The notes beneath the pieces were generated by a model. That model saw only the letters and a list, made by a program, of their open reading frames with translations, was not told the origin of the DNA and did no database searches. Shown here piece by piece: positions 17,833 to 26,490 of a stretch of 64,000 bases of DNA; within the stretch, counting starts at the first letter, position 1, and the number at the start of each line of letters is the position of its first letter. Position numbers and translations under genes: made by a program. Source of the stretch: Apibacter mensalis. Its GTDB lineage: Bacteria > Bacteroidota > Bacteroidia > Flavobacteriales > Weeksellaceae. The stretch covers positions 62,001 to 126,000 of the forward strand of contig NZ_LIVM01000006.1 in NCBI RefSeq assembly GCF_001418685.1, given 5' to 3'.

Positions 17833-18615
17833 TTATTTAAGTTCTTCGATAAATTCCCGTAAGGATTTACCGGGATCTTTGGTTTTCATAAAATTTTCTC
17901 CCACTAAAAATCCTTTATATCCAACTTGCATCAAGTCTTTTACTGTTTGGGAAGACGATATTCCACTTTCGGAGATTTTTAAAAATTCAGAGGGTATTTT
18001 ATTAATTAAATCAAATGAAATTTGTACATCAGTAATAAAAGTTTTTAAATTACGGTTATTGATTCCCACAATATCTACCCATTCATTGATATGATCCAAT
18101 TCATTTTCATAATGTAATTCCAACAATACCTCTAACTCTAAATTTTTTGCTTTTTTAGCCAACTCTTTGGTCTTTTCTATAGTTAAAGCGGAAGCAATTA
18201 ATAAAATTGCACTAGCTCCATAAGCTTTAGCCTCATAAAGTTGATATTCATCCATTATAAAATCTTTACGAAGAAGAGGTGTTTGTGTTATGCTTTCTGC
18301 TTTTACCAAATCTTGCAAATTACCTCCAAAAAAATCAGTATCGGTAAGAATGGATATAGCGCTTGCTCCGCTTATAGAATAATATGGTATAATTTCTTCA
18401 ATTTTTGCTTCTTTGAAAATCCAACCTTTAGAGGGAGATCGACGTTTAAATTCTGCTATTATGCCGGTTGAAGATTTTAATAAGGATTCTTTAAATGATT
18501 GTCTCTTCTTTATATTCCGTATTTTATATTCCAAGTCATTAATTGAAATTTGACTTTTTGAGTTTTCAATTTCAATCCTTTTACAATTAATAATTTTATT
18601 TAAAATAGTAGACAT
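17833..18615 (-). CDS. trpC: Indole-3-glycerol-phosphate synthase
   Basis: This 260-residue TIM-barrel enzyme closes the indole ring from CdRP. Motifs are IIAEFKRRSPSKG (catalytic lysine and substrate phosphate), PLLRKDFIMDEYQL (second lysine), VGINNRNLKTF and SESGIS. Length is typical. In the operon it follows a broken small gene (18661-18848) that separates it from trpD. Confidence 0.96.
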   Translation of the reverse strand: MSTILNKIINCKRIEIENSKSQISINDLEYKIRNIKKRQSFKESLLKSSTGIIAEFKRRSPSKGWIFKEAKIEEIIPYYSISGASAISILTDTDFFGGNLQDLVKAESITQTPLLRKDFIMDEYQLYEAKAYGASAILLIASALTIEKTKELAKKAKNLELEVLLELHYENELDHINEWVDIVGINNRNLKTFITDVQISFDLINKIPSEFLKISESGISSSQTVKDLMQVGYKGFLVGENFMKTKDPGKSLREFIEELK

Positions 18616-18660
18616 CTTTTTATTATTTATAATTCAATGAAGGATGATTAACCTCATCCA

Positions 18661-18848
18661 CTAATTTTTTTCTACCAATTCATTTTCTAAATAAATAGAA
18701 TCTGTATTGATTCGTTCCCTTCTAAACTGAATTTGTTGTTCATCTCCGATCCTTGCCAGGATCCTATCAAGTTAGGATCTCTTTCTTTTATTTGGGAATA
18801 AGAAACTATGCTCCCTAAAATAAAAGTTATAAATACTAATTTTTTCAT
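18661..18848 (-). pseudogene. Remnant of a small secreted protein inside the trp operon
   Basis: An ATG at 18848 opens a frame beginning MKKLVFITFILGSIVSYSQ, a good signal peptide, then IKERDPNLIGSWQGSE, and it stops at 18687 after 53 codons. Just after GSWQGSE another frame continues with DEQQIQFRRERINTDSIYL until a stop at 18661, as if one frameshift had split the gene. I recall a secreted ~130-residue protein starting IKEKxPxLxGSWxGS in this operon position in related flavobacteria; here most of it is gone. It could alternatively be a functional 53-residue secreted peptide. Confidence 0.5.
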
Positions 18849-18868
18849 ATTTTTTATTTTAGTTAAGC

Positions 18869-19867
18869 CTAATTATTCAGACTAATAAATTTTTGAAAAG
18901 TTTGTTTAGCTTTTCCGCTTTCCAATGATTCTCTAGCCTGATTGATGCATTCTTCTATGGATAATTTAGGATTTATATTGTTGATTGCAAAAGCTGAATT
19001 GGCTATAACTGCATTCTTTTGAGCCTTAGTAGCTTGATTGTCTAAAACATTATCAAAAATTTTTGAGGCAACTTCCGGGGTTTTTCCACCATCCAAATCC
19101 TGTTGTGTACACCTTTCCAAGCCTATATCTTCGGGAGAATATATATGTTCCCCTAAATGAGTAACCACTTTAAAATTATCGGTTAATGATATTTCATCGT
19201 ATCCGTCCAAACTATGTACGACCGTATAATTGCAATCGGAATTTTGATAGATATAATAATATAAGCGGGACATTTTAAGGTTAAACACCCCTAACACGTT
19301 CCTTTTAGGCTTTATAGGATTTACAACAGGTCCCAGCATATTAAAGAAAGTACGAACTCCTAATGCCTTTCTAACCGGTGTAACCACCTTCATAGCATCA
19401 TTGAATAAAGGAGCATGTAAGTAAGTTATGTTACATTCTTCCAGTGATCGTTCAAGCTTACCAATATCTGCTGTAAATTTTACACCATGCTGTTCCATGA
19501 CGTTGGAAGCTCCGCTTACGGAAGTTGCACCATAATTTCCATGCTTTGCAACTTTATATCCTGCTCCGGCTACAACGAAACAAGAAAGTGTCGAAATATT
19601 AAATGTATTTTTATTATCCCCACCTGTTCCTACAATGTCTATAGGATCATACGCGGCCAAAGGTGAAACATCCGCACATAAATCCATAAGAGCATCCCTA
19701 AAACCGAAAAATTCATCTATGCTAATATTTCTCATGAGAAAAACGCTGATAAAAGCCGCAATTTGAAATTCATTATATTCTTTTGCTGCCATTTTAGTCA
19801 ATACTTCTTTAGCTTCTCCTCGGTTTAAATATTGATGCTCAAACAGTCTGTTTAATATTTGTTTCAT
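18869..19867 (-). CDS. trpD: Anthranilate phosphoribosyltransferase
   Basis: This 332-residue enzyme transfers phosphoribose from PRPP to anthranilate. The PRPP/Mg site is GTGGDNKNTFNIST (~80-93), with KHGNYGATSVSGASNVMEQ and the DEISLTD acidic metal site. It starts seven bases after trpG and is monofunctional, not fused to TrpG. Length is typical for the family. Confidence 0.96.
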   Translation of the reverse strand: MKQILNRLFEHQYLNRGEAKEVLTKMAAKEYNEFQIAAFISVFLMRNISIDEFFGFRDALMDLCADVSPLAAYDPIDIVGTGGDNKNTFNISTLSCFVVAGAGYKVAKHGNYGATSVSGASNVMEQHGVKFTADIGKLERSLEECNITYLHAPLFNDAMKVVTPVRKALGVRTFFNMLGPVVNPIKPKRNVLGVFNLKMSRLYYYIYQNSDCNYTVVHSLDGYDEISLTDNFKVVTHLGEHIYSPEDIGLERCTQQDLDGGKTPEVASKIFDNVLDNQATKAQKNAVIANSAFAINNINPKLSIEECINQARESLESGKAKQTFQKFISLNN

Positions 19868-19873
19868 TTCAGC

Positions 19874-20440
19874 TTAATTTTCTAAGAAATTTTTTATAAT
19901 GATTTTGCCTTCCGGTGTTAATATGGATTCAGGATGAAACTGAACTCCATGGACATCATAATGCTTATGCTTTATAGCCATAATTTGATTGTCTTTATCT
20001 ATAGCCGTAATTAGCAGTTCATCCGGAAAATTTTGCTTGTTCACAATCCACGAATGGTATCTTCCTACATCTATTTCCGTAGGAAGGCCCTTGAATATAT
20101 AGTCATGTCTGATTATTTTTATCTTTGTTGCCACCCCATGGTAAACGTCTTCCAAATTGGTTAATCTTGCACCAAAGGCTTCTCCTATTGCCTGCTCTCC
20201 TAAACACACTCCTAAAATAGATTGGGTAGGCGCATACTGTTTGATTAATGATAGTAATATTCCCGATTCAGAGGGTATTCCCGGACCGGGAGATAAAATT
20301 ATTTTATCATAATTTGCCACTTCGGGTAAGGCAATTTGATCGTTCCTAAATACATCTACATCCGTATAATTCAACTCCTTGATTAAATGAACCAAATTAT
20401 AGGTAAATGAATCATAATTATCTAATACTAATATTTTCAT
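19874..20440 (-). CDS. trpG: Anthranilate synthase glutamine amidotransferase subunit
   Basis: This 188-residue class I amidotransferase supplies ammonia to TrpE. The triad is C79 in GVCLGEQAIGEAFG, with H169 and E171 in VQFHPESIL; the oxyanion motif LSPGPG lies at ~49-54. In many bacteria the same protein also serves PabB; no pab gene is in the window. It is separated from trpE by the isochorismatase-like gene, with a 10-base gap to it. Confidence 0.95.
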   Translation of the reverse strand: MKILVLDNYDSFTYNLVHLIKELNYTDVDVFRNDQIALPEVANYDKIILSPGPGIPSESGILLSLIKQYAPTQSILGVCLGEQAIGEAFGARLTNLEDVYHGVATKIKIIRHDYIFKGLPTEIDVGRYHSWIVNKQNFPDELLITAIDKDNQIMAIKHKHYDVHGVQFHPESILTPEGKIIIKNFLEN

Positions 20441-20450
20441 TTTATGTTTA

Positions 20451-20957
20451 TTACTTATATTTAGAACTTAAGAATGGTTTTGCAACATGTATATTTGCAT
20501 TGTAATGGCTTAAAACCGCTAAAAATGAATCTTGAACTTCATTAGCCTGAATTTTTTCTCCATTAATTTTAAGATCACAGTTCGCACAAGCATCACCTAT
20601 CAAAGTACAAGTATAGCCTAAGTCTTTTGCTGCTCTTGTAGTTGCATTTACGCACATGTGAGTCATCATCCCGCAAATTACTAATTCATCTACTGTAAGT
20701 TTCTTTAATGTATCTTGAAAATCTGTTTCTTTTGGCTTCACATGGTAGTGAATTTTTACCCTAGGGGTGTGGGAAATGAAAAAAGATGCTTCCGGTCTAG
20801 AAGATATATGTTGTATATGAACTATCGGCAATTTTTCATTCCTAAATTTTTCTAATATGTTTTTTGTTTGCTCACTTGCTTGTAAAAGATTTTTTAACGG
20901 ATTTTTTTTCCCTTCAAAATAGTCATTTTGAATATCGATAATAAGTAATGCTTTCAT
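20451..20957 (-). CDS. Isochorismatase-like cysteine hydrolase embedded in the trp operon
   Basis: This 168-residue cytoplasmic protein has the isochorismatase fold. The cysteine-hydrolase triad is visible: D8 (LLIIDIQNDYF), a lysine at 74 or 76 (HVKPKETDF), and C102 in the family signature GMMTHMCVNATTRAA. Relatives include nicotinamidases and other amide hydrolases; substrate cannot be read from sequence. It lies between trpE and trpG with gaps of only 10 bases on each side, so it is cotranscribed. A link to anthranilate/chorismate metabolism is suggestive but unproven. Confidence 0.88.
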   Translation of the reverse strand: MKALLIIDIQNDYFEGKKNPLKNLLQASEQTKNILEKFRNEKLPIVHIQHISSRPEASFFISHTPRVKIHYHVKPKETDFQDTLKKLTVDELVICGMMTHMCVNATTRAAKDLGYTCTLIGDACANCDLKINGEKIQANEVQDSFLAVLSHYNANIHVAKPFLSSKYK

Positions 20958-20967
20958 ATATAAAAAA

Positions 20968-22359
20968 TTAATTTTTTAATTTTTCTGCAAGATCAATCGC
21001 TTTCTTTAACGCTCCCAACTTGTTATTTACTTCTTTAAGCTCTTTTTCCGGATTTGATTTGGATACCACTCCGGCACCTGCTTGATAATACAATACATTA
21101 TTTTTGCTTAAAAATGAACGTATGGTAATCGCCTGATTTAAATTTCCGTCTAAACCAATATACCCAATACATCCTCCATAAATTCCCCGCATATGCTTTT
21201 CTATATCATACAACAATTGCATGGCTCTAACCTTAGGAGCTCCTGATAAGGTACCGGCCGGAAATGTATCTGCAAATACGGAAATGCTGTTCTTACCTTT
21301 ATCTATGATACCGCTCACTCGGGATACTAAGTGTATGACATGTGAAAAATACTGCACCCGTTTATAAAATTCTAATTTTACTTCATGGCAATTTCGGCTC
21401 AGGTCATTTCGTGCCAAATCTACCAACATGACGTGTTCTGCATTTTCTTTTTCATCTTGTAAAAGTTTTTCTGAAAGTTTTCTGTCTTTTTCATCGTCAC
21501 CGGTTCTTTTATAGGTTCCAGCTATAGGATCGATATAGGCAAGTCCTTTGTTTATTTTACAATGTGTTTCGGGTGATGAACCGAATATACGAAAGGAACC
21601 AAAATCAAAATAAAAAAGATATGGAGAAGGATTAATGGATCGTAAAGCTCGATATACTTTAAAATCGTCTCCTGTGAACGCTTGTGAGTAACACCGTGAA
21701 GGTACTATTTGAAAAACATCTCCTCTCTTACAATGTGCAATCCCTTTTTTTACAGAGTCTATATATTCTTCATCTGTAATAAAACTTTTTTCCTCACCTT
21801 TTATCTTAAAATTATAGGAAGCGAAATTATTATTTTGCAATAAGGCTTCTAATTTATGAATATCAGATTTTTCTCCTTCTGGAATATTCTCGACTATAGT
21901 CAACTCATTCTTTAAATGGTTTATGACTAATATAAATCGATAGAATATGTAAAATAATTCTGGAATATCAGCATTTTCGTATTTTTTATTTTTAGGATCA
22001 ATTGCTTCGAAATATTGAATACTATCATAAGATGTATATCCGAAAAATCCATTAATTTTCGCAAGATTCTCTCCTTGCAAATGAAAACTATTTATAAATT
22101 CATCTAATTCGTTTACTAAGGGTTTTACCAAATTTCTGATCGTGGTTTGTCCGTTTATTTCTGTTGTAATTTCATAATTTTTAACTTTAAATTTAGACAA
22201 CGGATCCATTGCTATAAAAGATGAGCTATCTTCTCCTGCATGAAAATCAGAACTTTCAAGTAAAGCAGATTCAGGAAAAGAATCCCTTATTTTTAAATAT
22301 ATCCCTACAGGAGTTTGCAGATCTGCTAATAATTTTTTTGTCTTTACCTGTATTTTCAT
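20968..22359 (-). CDS. trpE: Anthranilate synthase component I
   Basis: This 463-residue enzyme converts chorismate and ammonia to anthranilate. An N-terminal regulatory region includes LLES (residues 33-36), the segment that binds inhibitory tryptophan in TrpE. The C-terminal chorismate-binding domain has FQIVPSRCYSQAF, FGSSPETHCKI, DPIAGTYKRTG, EHVMLVDLARNDL, FPAGTLSGAPKVRAM, GGCIGYIG and QAGAGVV. LLES supports TrpE rather than PabB, so feedback inhibition by tryptophan is expected as well as attenuation of the operon. It starts three bases after the trpB stop. Confidence 0.95.
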   Translation of the reverse strand: MKIQVKTKKLLADLQTPVGIYLKIRDSFPESALLESSDFHAGEDSSSFIAMDPLSKFKVKNYEITTEINGQTTIRNLVKPLVNELDEFINSFHLQGENLAKINGFFGYTSYDSIQYFEAIDPKNKKYENADIPELFYIFYRFILVINHLKNELTIVENIPEGEKSDIHKLEALLQNNNFASYNFKIKGEEKSFITDEEYIDSVKKGIAHCKRGDVFQIVPSRCYSQAFTGDDFKVYRALRSINPSPYLFYFDFGSFRIFGSSPETHCKINKGLAYIDPIAGTYKRTGDDEKDRKLSEKLLQDEKENAEHVMLVDLARNDLSRNCHEVKLEFYKRVQYFSHVIHLVSRVSGIIDKGKNSISVFADTFPAGTLSGAPKVRAMQLLYDIEKHMRGIYGGCIGYIGLDGNLNQAITIRSFLSKNNVLYYQAGAGVVSKSNPEKELKEVNNKLGALKKAIDLAEKLKN

Positions 22360-22362
22360 ATT

Positions 22363-23565
22363 CTATCCGTTTCGTTTTTTCTGTATTTTTATATAAGTTT
22401 CCATATCCTTATCTCCCCTTCCTGAAAGACAGATAACAATAACCTCTTCTTTTTTAAATTTCTTTTTCTTTAATACCCCTAATGCATGTGCCGACTCTAT
22501 TGCGGGAATTATGCCTTCCAATCTCGTTAATTCAAAGGCTGCATCTAGCGCCTCCTCATCAGCGATTGCTAGCACCTCGGAACGTTTGGTCTTAGCTAAG
22601 TGTGCATGAAGAGGACCTATTCCCGGATAATCTAATCCTGCCGATATAGAATAGGGCTCTTCAATTTGTCCATCTTCTGATTGCATAAGTAAGGTTTTAC
22701 TTCCATGTATAATTCCTAATTTTCCTAAATGTATTGTCGCAGCAGATTCTCCGGAATTTATTCCCTTTCCGGCTGCTTCAGCTAAGACAATGTTTACGGA
22801 TGGTTCATTTAAGAAATGATAAATGGTTCCGGCTGCATTACTTCCTCCTCCAACACAAGCTATCAAATAGTCTGGAATTTCTCTATGTTCTTTTTCAAAA
22901 AGCTGTTTACGGATTTCTTCACTGATTACAGATTGTAACCGAGCAACCATATCCGGATAAGGATGGGGGCCCACTGTTGAACCAATTATATAATAAGTGT
23001 CTATCGGATTTGAGCACCAATCACGAATTGCTTCATTAGTGGCATCTTTTAAAGTCATATTTCCACTTGTTACCGGATTTACTTCTGCTCCCAACATTTG
23101 CATTTTTTCAACATTCAATCTTTGCCTTTCCACATCCACTTTTCCCATATAAATTACGCATTTCATATTCATTAAGGCACAGACAGTAGCTGTAGCAACT
23201 CCGTGTTGACCGGCTCCAGTTTCTGCAATTATTCGGGTCTTACCCATTTTTTGAGCTAATAAAATCTGTCCGATCGTATTATTAATCTTATGTGCTCCTG
23301 TATGGTTTAAATCTTCTCTTTTTAAGTAGATTTTACATCCATACTTATGAGATAGTTTTTTAGCGAAGTATAAGGGAGAAGGTCTACCGACATAATCTCT
23401 TAACAAATTGTGATAATCTTTTTGAAATTCAGGATCTTCTAATATCTTTAAATAATTCTTTTTTAACAAATCAACATTTTCATATAGAATTTCAGGAATA
23501 TATGCCCCTCCAAATTCTCCATAGTAACCGTTTTGATCTACATTATACGTATGCATTTTTTTCAT
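22363..23565 (-). CDS. trpB: Tryptophan synthase beta chain
   Basis: This 400-residue PLP enzyme condenses indole with serine. The PLP lysine is K93 in HTGAHKINNT, the catalytic glutamate lies in AETGAGQHG, and the phosphate loop is GGGSNAAG (~235). The COMM-domain region and length fit the TrpB1 type that pairs with TrpA. It is the first structural gene, 35 bases past the attenuator, an unusual place because trpB normally adjoins trpA. Confidence 0.96.
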   Translation of the reverse strand: MKKMHTYNVDQNGYYGEFGGAYIPEILYENVDLLKKNYLKILEDPEFQKDYHNLLRDYVGRPSPLYFAKKLSHKYGCKIYLKREDLNHTGAHKINNTIGQILLAQKMGKTRIIAETGAGQHGVATATVCALMNMKCVIYMGKVDVERQRLNVEKMQMLGAEVNPVTSGNMTLKDATNEAIRDWCSNPIDTYYIIGSTVGPHPYPDMVARLQSVISEEIRKQLFEKEHREIPDYLIACVGGGSNAAGTIYHFLNEPSVNIVLAEAAGKGINSGESAATIHLGKLGIIHGSKTLLMQSEDGQIEEPYSISAGLDYPGIGPLHAHLAKTKRSEVLAIADEEALDAAFELTRLEGIIPAIESAHALGVLKKKKFKKEEVIVICLSGRGDKDMETYIKIQKKRNG

Positions 23566-23599
23566 TTTATGATAATATGTAAGTAATCCTTTTTAAAAA

Positions 23600-23632
23600 C
23601 AAAAAAACCTACCGTGTTACGGTAGGTTTTTT
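23600..23632 (-). terminator. Attenuator terminator of the trp operon
   Basis: A perfect 13-bp inverted repeat (23602-23614 and 23620-23632, loop of five) with core CCTACCG/CGGTAGG is followed in the minus direction by a run of seven T. It lies between the Trp-rich leader peptide and trpB, where it would end transcription when tryptophanyl-tRNA is plentiful. Confidence 0.88.
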
Positions 23633-23664
23633 AATTCTTTATGCTATATTTGAAATAATATCCC

Positions 23665-23733
23665 TTACTGCTCACGGCTATTGAAGCGAGAGTACCACCA
23701 CCAAGATATATTATTAAAAAATAGTGTTTTCAC
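23665..23733 (-). CDS. trpL: trp operon leader peptide (22 residues, WWW)
   Basis: A GTG at 23733 opens a 22-codon frame ending at TAA 23665, with the residues ISWWWYSRFNSREQ at its end. Three consecutive TGG codons (23695-23703) sit 9 codons before the stop. The frame lies between the trp promoter and the attenuator terminator, which is the defining arrangement of a ribosome-mediated attenuator. The bases GCCGTG within its Ser-Arg codons (23673-23678) can pair with CACGGT in the terminator (23611-23616). Confidence 0.85.
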   Translation of the reverse strand: MKTLFFNNISWWWYSRFNSREQ

Positions 23734-23753
23734 TTTTTGATTAATTATTTCAA

Positions 23754-23785
23754 CAAAAATAGTAATTCTGTTTTTATTATCCAAA
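23754..23785 (-). promoter_or_regulatory. trp operon promoter (-33 and -7 boxes)
   Basis: On the minus strand TTTG (23785-23782), a spacer of exactly 20 bases, and TATTTTTG (23761-23754) make a full Bacteroidota sigma-A promoter. Transcription should begin near 23747, about 14 bases before the leader-peptide GTG. Confidence 0.75.
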
Positions 23786-23950
23786 ATATTTGTTACAATT
23801 TTATATTCTTTTTAAACTTTTAATTATATTATCAGTAAACTATGCTCTTGTTATAATTTCCTATTTGTTTATTTTATACATTAATAAGTCATTCTATAAA
23901 TGAATCAGCTCAAATATTTTTAATCAATAATAATACGTGGAAACTAAATG

Positions 23951-23990
23951 TAAAAACCCATTCATTTAATATAAATAAAGAATGGGTTAT
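23951..23990 (-). terminator. Probable terminator of the SDR gene
   Basis: Inverted repeat AACCCATTC (23955-23963) and GAATGGGTT (23980-23988), loop of 16, with TTTTTA following in the minus direction, 30 bases after the SDR stop. Confidence 0.65.
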
Positions 23991-24020
23991 AAATAGAATT
24001 TTTAAGGTTTTTATCTTTAA

Positions 24021-24779
24021 TTAAGCTCTTGCCATGACTCCACCATCAATTACTAATTCAGCCCCAGTTATATAAGAAGCATCGTCAGAAGCTAAAAACA
24101 ATACCGCTTTAGCTACTTCTTCTATTTCCCCTAGACGCTTCATCGGATAGAGGGCTCCTAATTCCTCTAATGTTTTATGCGACTTTTCAGACGCATAGTC
24201 TACCATCTCCGTTTTTATGTAACCGGGATGAATGGAATTAACTCTTACATTATCTGCTGCAAATTCCATGGCTATGTCCTTTGTCATAGTCCTTACGGCT
24301 CCTTTACTTGCCCCATAAAGAACATGACCGGGCCCTCCGCCGATACCGGCTATTGAAGACGCATTGATTATTGAGCCTTTCTTTTGCTTAGCCATTAAGG
24401 GTGCAACATGTTTCATACCTAAAAATACACCTGTTACATTAATATTAATTAATTTGTTCCAAGTTTTTAATTCTATTTCAGTAATCGGACTTATAACATA
24501 AATGCCTGCATTATTAAAAAGAATATCAACTCGACCGTATTTATCAACTGCACTTTTAACTACCCCAATCCATTGCTCTTCATTGGAAACATCTAAAGAC
24601 AATCCGATTGCATCGCCTCCTGATTTTTTAATTTCATCTGAAACTTTATTTACACCCTCAATATTAACGTCTGTTAATACTAATTTTGCTCCTTCTTTTG
24701 CAAACAATAATGCTGTAGTTCTCCCTATTCCGGCTGCTGCACCTGTAATTAACGCTATTTTATTTTCTAATCTTCGCAT
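24021..24779 (-). CDS. Short-chain dehydrogenase/reductase (classical SDR)
   Basis: This 252-residue NAD(P)-dependent oxidoreductase has the cofactor loop TGAAAGIG (12-19), NNAG (89-92) and the catalytic S142, Y155 and K159 (YGASK). HPGYIKTEM and ITGAELVIDGG complete the classical SDR pattern. The acidic residue at the end of beta-2 (LTDVN) favours NAD over NADP. Substrate is unknown; sequence type is close to 3-oxoacyl-ACP reductase/cyclopentanol dehydrogenase-like SDRs. It is monocistronic, with its own promoter and terminator. Confidence 0.9.
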   Translation of the reverse strand: MRRLENKIALITGAAAGIGRTTALLFAKEGAKLVLTDVNIEGVNKVSDEIKKSGGDAIGLSLDVSNEEQWIGVVKSAVDKYGRVDILFNNAGIYVISPITEIELKTWNKLININVTGVFLGMKHVAPLMAKQKKGSIINASSIAGIGGGPGHVLYGASKGAVRTMTKDIAMEFAADNVRVNSIHPGYIKTEMVDYASEKSHKTLEELGALYPMKRLGEIEEVAKAVLFLASDDASYITGAELVIDGGVMARA

Positions 24780-24812
24780 TTTAGTTTTAATTTATGATTT
24801 TTATCATAGGGT

Positions 24813-24820
24813 CAAAACTA
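24813..24820 (-). promoter_or_regulatory. -7 box of the SDR gene
   Basis: TAGTTTTG on the minus strand (TAnnTTTG), 34 bases upstream of the ATG at 24779. Confidence 0.5.
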
Positions 24821-24961
24821 ATGCCAAGAGTTATCCTTTTTTATTATAATTTTTAGCTAGATAAATGAAAATATTTTAAAAATTAATTTTGTTTAACTTT
24901 TTTTACCTATATGTTAATCTTCCAAAATTTAGAATTAAAAAAATTTTTATTTCTCTAATTT

Positions 24962-26284
24962 TTATTTCTCTAAACGTAAAGAAATTCTTCTATCTTTAGC
25001 TCTTTCTTCATCTGATGCATTTGCATCAACTTTTGCAAATTTTGAACCATATCCTTCTACTCCTTCTACTCTATCTCCAAATCCGTTTTTAACAAAAATT
25101 TCTTTTACAGTATTTGCTCTTTCTTCTGATAATTTTAGATTATCTTGCTCATTACCTTTTTTATCCGTATATGCACCAATTTTTACTTTTACATCCGGAA
25201 ATTCTTTAAGTATAATTCCAATATTTTTTGCCTGTGTTTCAGATTCCGGAGTTAGTTTAGTTCCACTCCCAAATTCAAAATTAATGGCATCAAAATCAAA
25301 CCATTTATTTTTTAAATCTTCATTAGTTGCATTTTTGTACTCATCAGATTGTAAAAAATTAACCATTTGGTCTTCTATACCTCCGGGAAAAGCATTGATT
25401 ACCGTTCCACTTGGCAAAGTTATCGGAAGTAACTCTTTTATTTTTTGATCTGTTTGATTATTAGTAGTATTAGTAACTGATACAGTGTCTTTATTGCTTG
25501 GTTGAGGTTCTGTTTTTTGTATAGAATCGTTGACCGGACTTGATGTTCCTTTGCTTTTTGAACAACCATTTTTAGAAAATAACCAAATGATTAGAATAAC
25601 TGCAAGTAAAAATATTATCAGCCATTTTAACCAACCCATGCCAGAATGTTTTTCCATTTTATCTTTATATTCATGATAGGTATCTTCAACTTTATCTTTT
25701 ACGTTTTCTGCTGCTTCTTTTGTTTGAGATGAAACTTTATCGAAAAATGAATCTCCTATTCCTGAAATTGAGGAAAGCCCTAATATACCGGCGAAGCCTG
25801 AGGGTATTGACGATAAAAAACTATTTTTTTCTGAGTTTATCTGCCCTAATAAGCCTTTAAAATTTCCTCCTGATTGTAACTTTTGGCCTAAAAAACTTGC
25901 TACTAGTGGAGATATGATACCCAAAAGCTTGGTTGTACTTTCATTTTTTAAGCCGGATGAAGAAGATATCAAGGAAAAAAAATTTCCTAATTTATCTCCA
26001 AAAAGATTATTTAAAAATCCCGAACTTAATTTTTGTGTTTCAGCATCTGCTTGACCTGTAAATAATCTTTTTGAATTAGAAATTGCAGGAATATTTACAG
26101 CTTGTTTCAATATATTTTCTAATTTATTATCGTTACCTTTTTCTAAAACTGCTCCGAATAAACTGGGAACAACTGTTTTTATAGCTGATTTTACTTTTTC
26201 TGTGTCTTCTCCTAATTCTGAAGATATATTTGAAATAGCCTCGGGTGTAATAATTTTCTTTAATGAATCTAATAGATTTTCCAT
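24962..26284 (-). CDS. DUF937-OmpA fusion membrane protein
   Basis: This 440-residue protein has three parts. An N-terminal DUF937 region (~1-180) is rich in Ser/Gly/Leu with FLNNLFGDKLGNFFSL and SPLVASFLG. A central transmembrane helix (~218-236, WLKWLIIFLLAVILIIWLF) is followed by a Ser/Thr/Asn linker, and a C-terminal OmpA-like peptidoglycan-binding domain (~330-440) carries IGAYTDKKGNEQDNLKLSEERA and the final RRISLRL. The OmpA domain should bind peptidoglycan in the periplasm and the DUF937 part would face the cytoplasm. The combination occurs in Bacteroidota; its function is not established. Confidence 0.85.
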   Translation of the reverse strand: MENLLDSLKKIITPEAISNISSELGEDTEKVKSAIKTVVPSLFGAVLEKGNDNKLENILKQAVNIPAISNSKRLFTGQADAETQKLSSGFLNNLFGDKLGNFFSLISSSSGLKNESTTKLLGIISPLVASFLGQKLQSGGNFKGLLGQINSEKNSFLSSIPSGFAGILGLSSISGIGDSFFDKVSSQTKEAAENVKDKVEDTYHEYKDKMEKHSGMGWLKWLIIFLLAVILIIWLFSKNGCSKSKGTSSPVNDSIQKTEPQPSNKDTVSVTNTTNNQTDQKIKELLPITLPSGTVINAFPGGIEDQMVNFLQSDEYKNATNEDLKNKWFDFDAINFEFGSGTKLTPESETQAKNIGIILKEFPDVKVKIGAYTDKKGNEQDNLKLSEERANTVKEIFVKNGFGDRVEGVEGYGSKFAKVDANASDEERAKDRRISLRLEK

Positions 26285-26490
26285 AACAAACTTTTTCCGT
26301 GTTAAATGTATTATTATTTATTATAACATATTTTATCTTTTTATTTATGACAATAATTATTCCAAATATTTTAACTTATTCATAAATATTCTTTTTATAT
26401 AAGAGTATTTCCCTCTTTTAATAAATGTTAAAAATTAAAAAGAACTATCAGTTTAGTGAAACATTTGGTTAAAAAATGTATTTTTATCTT

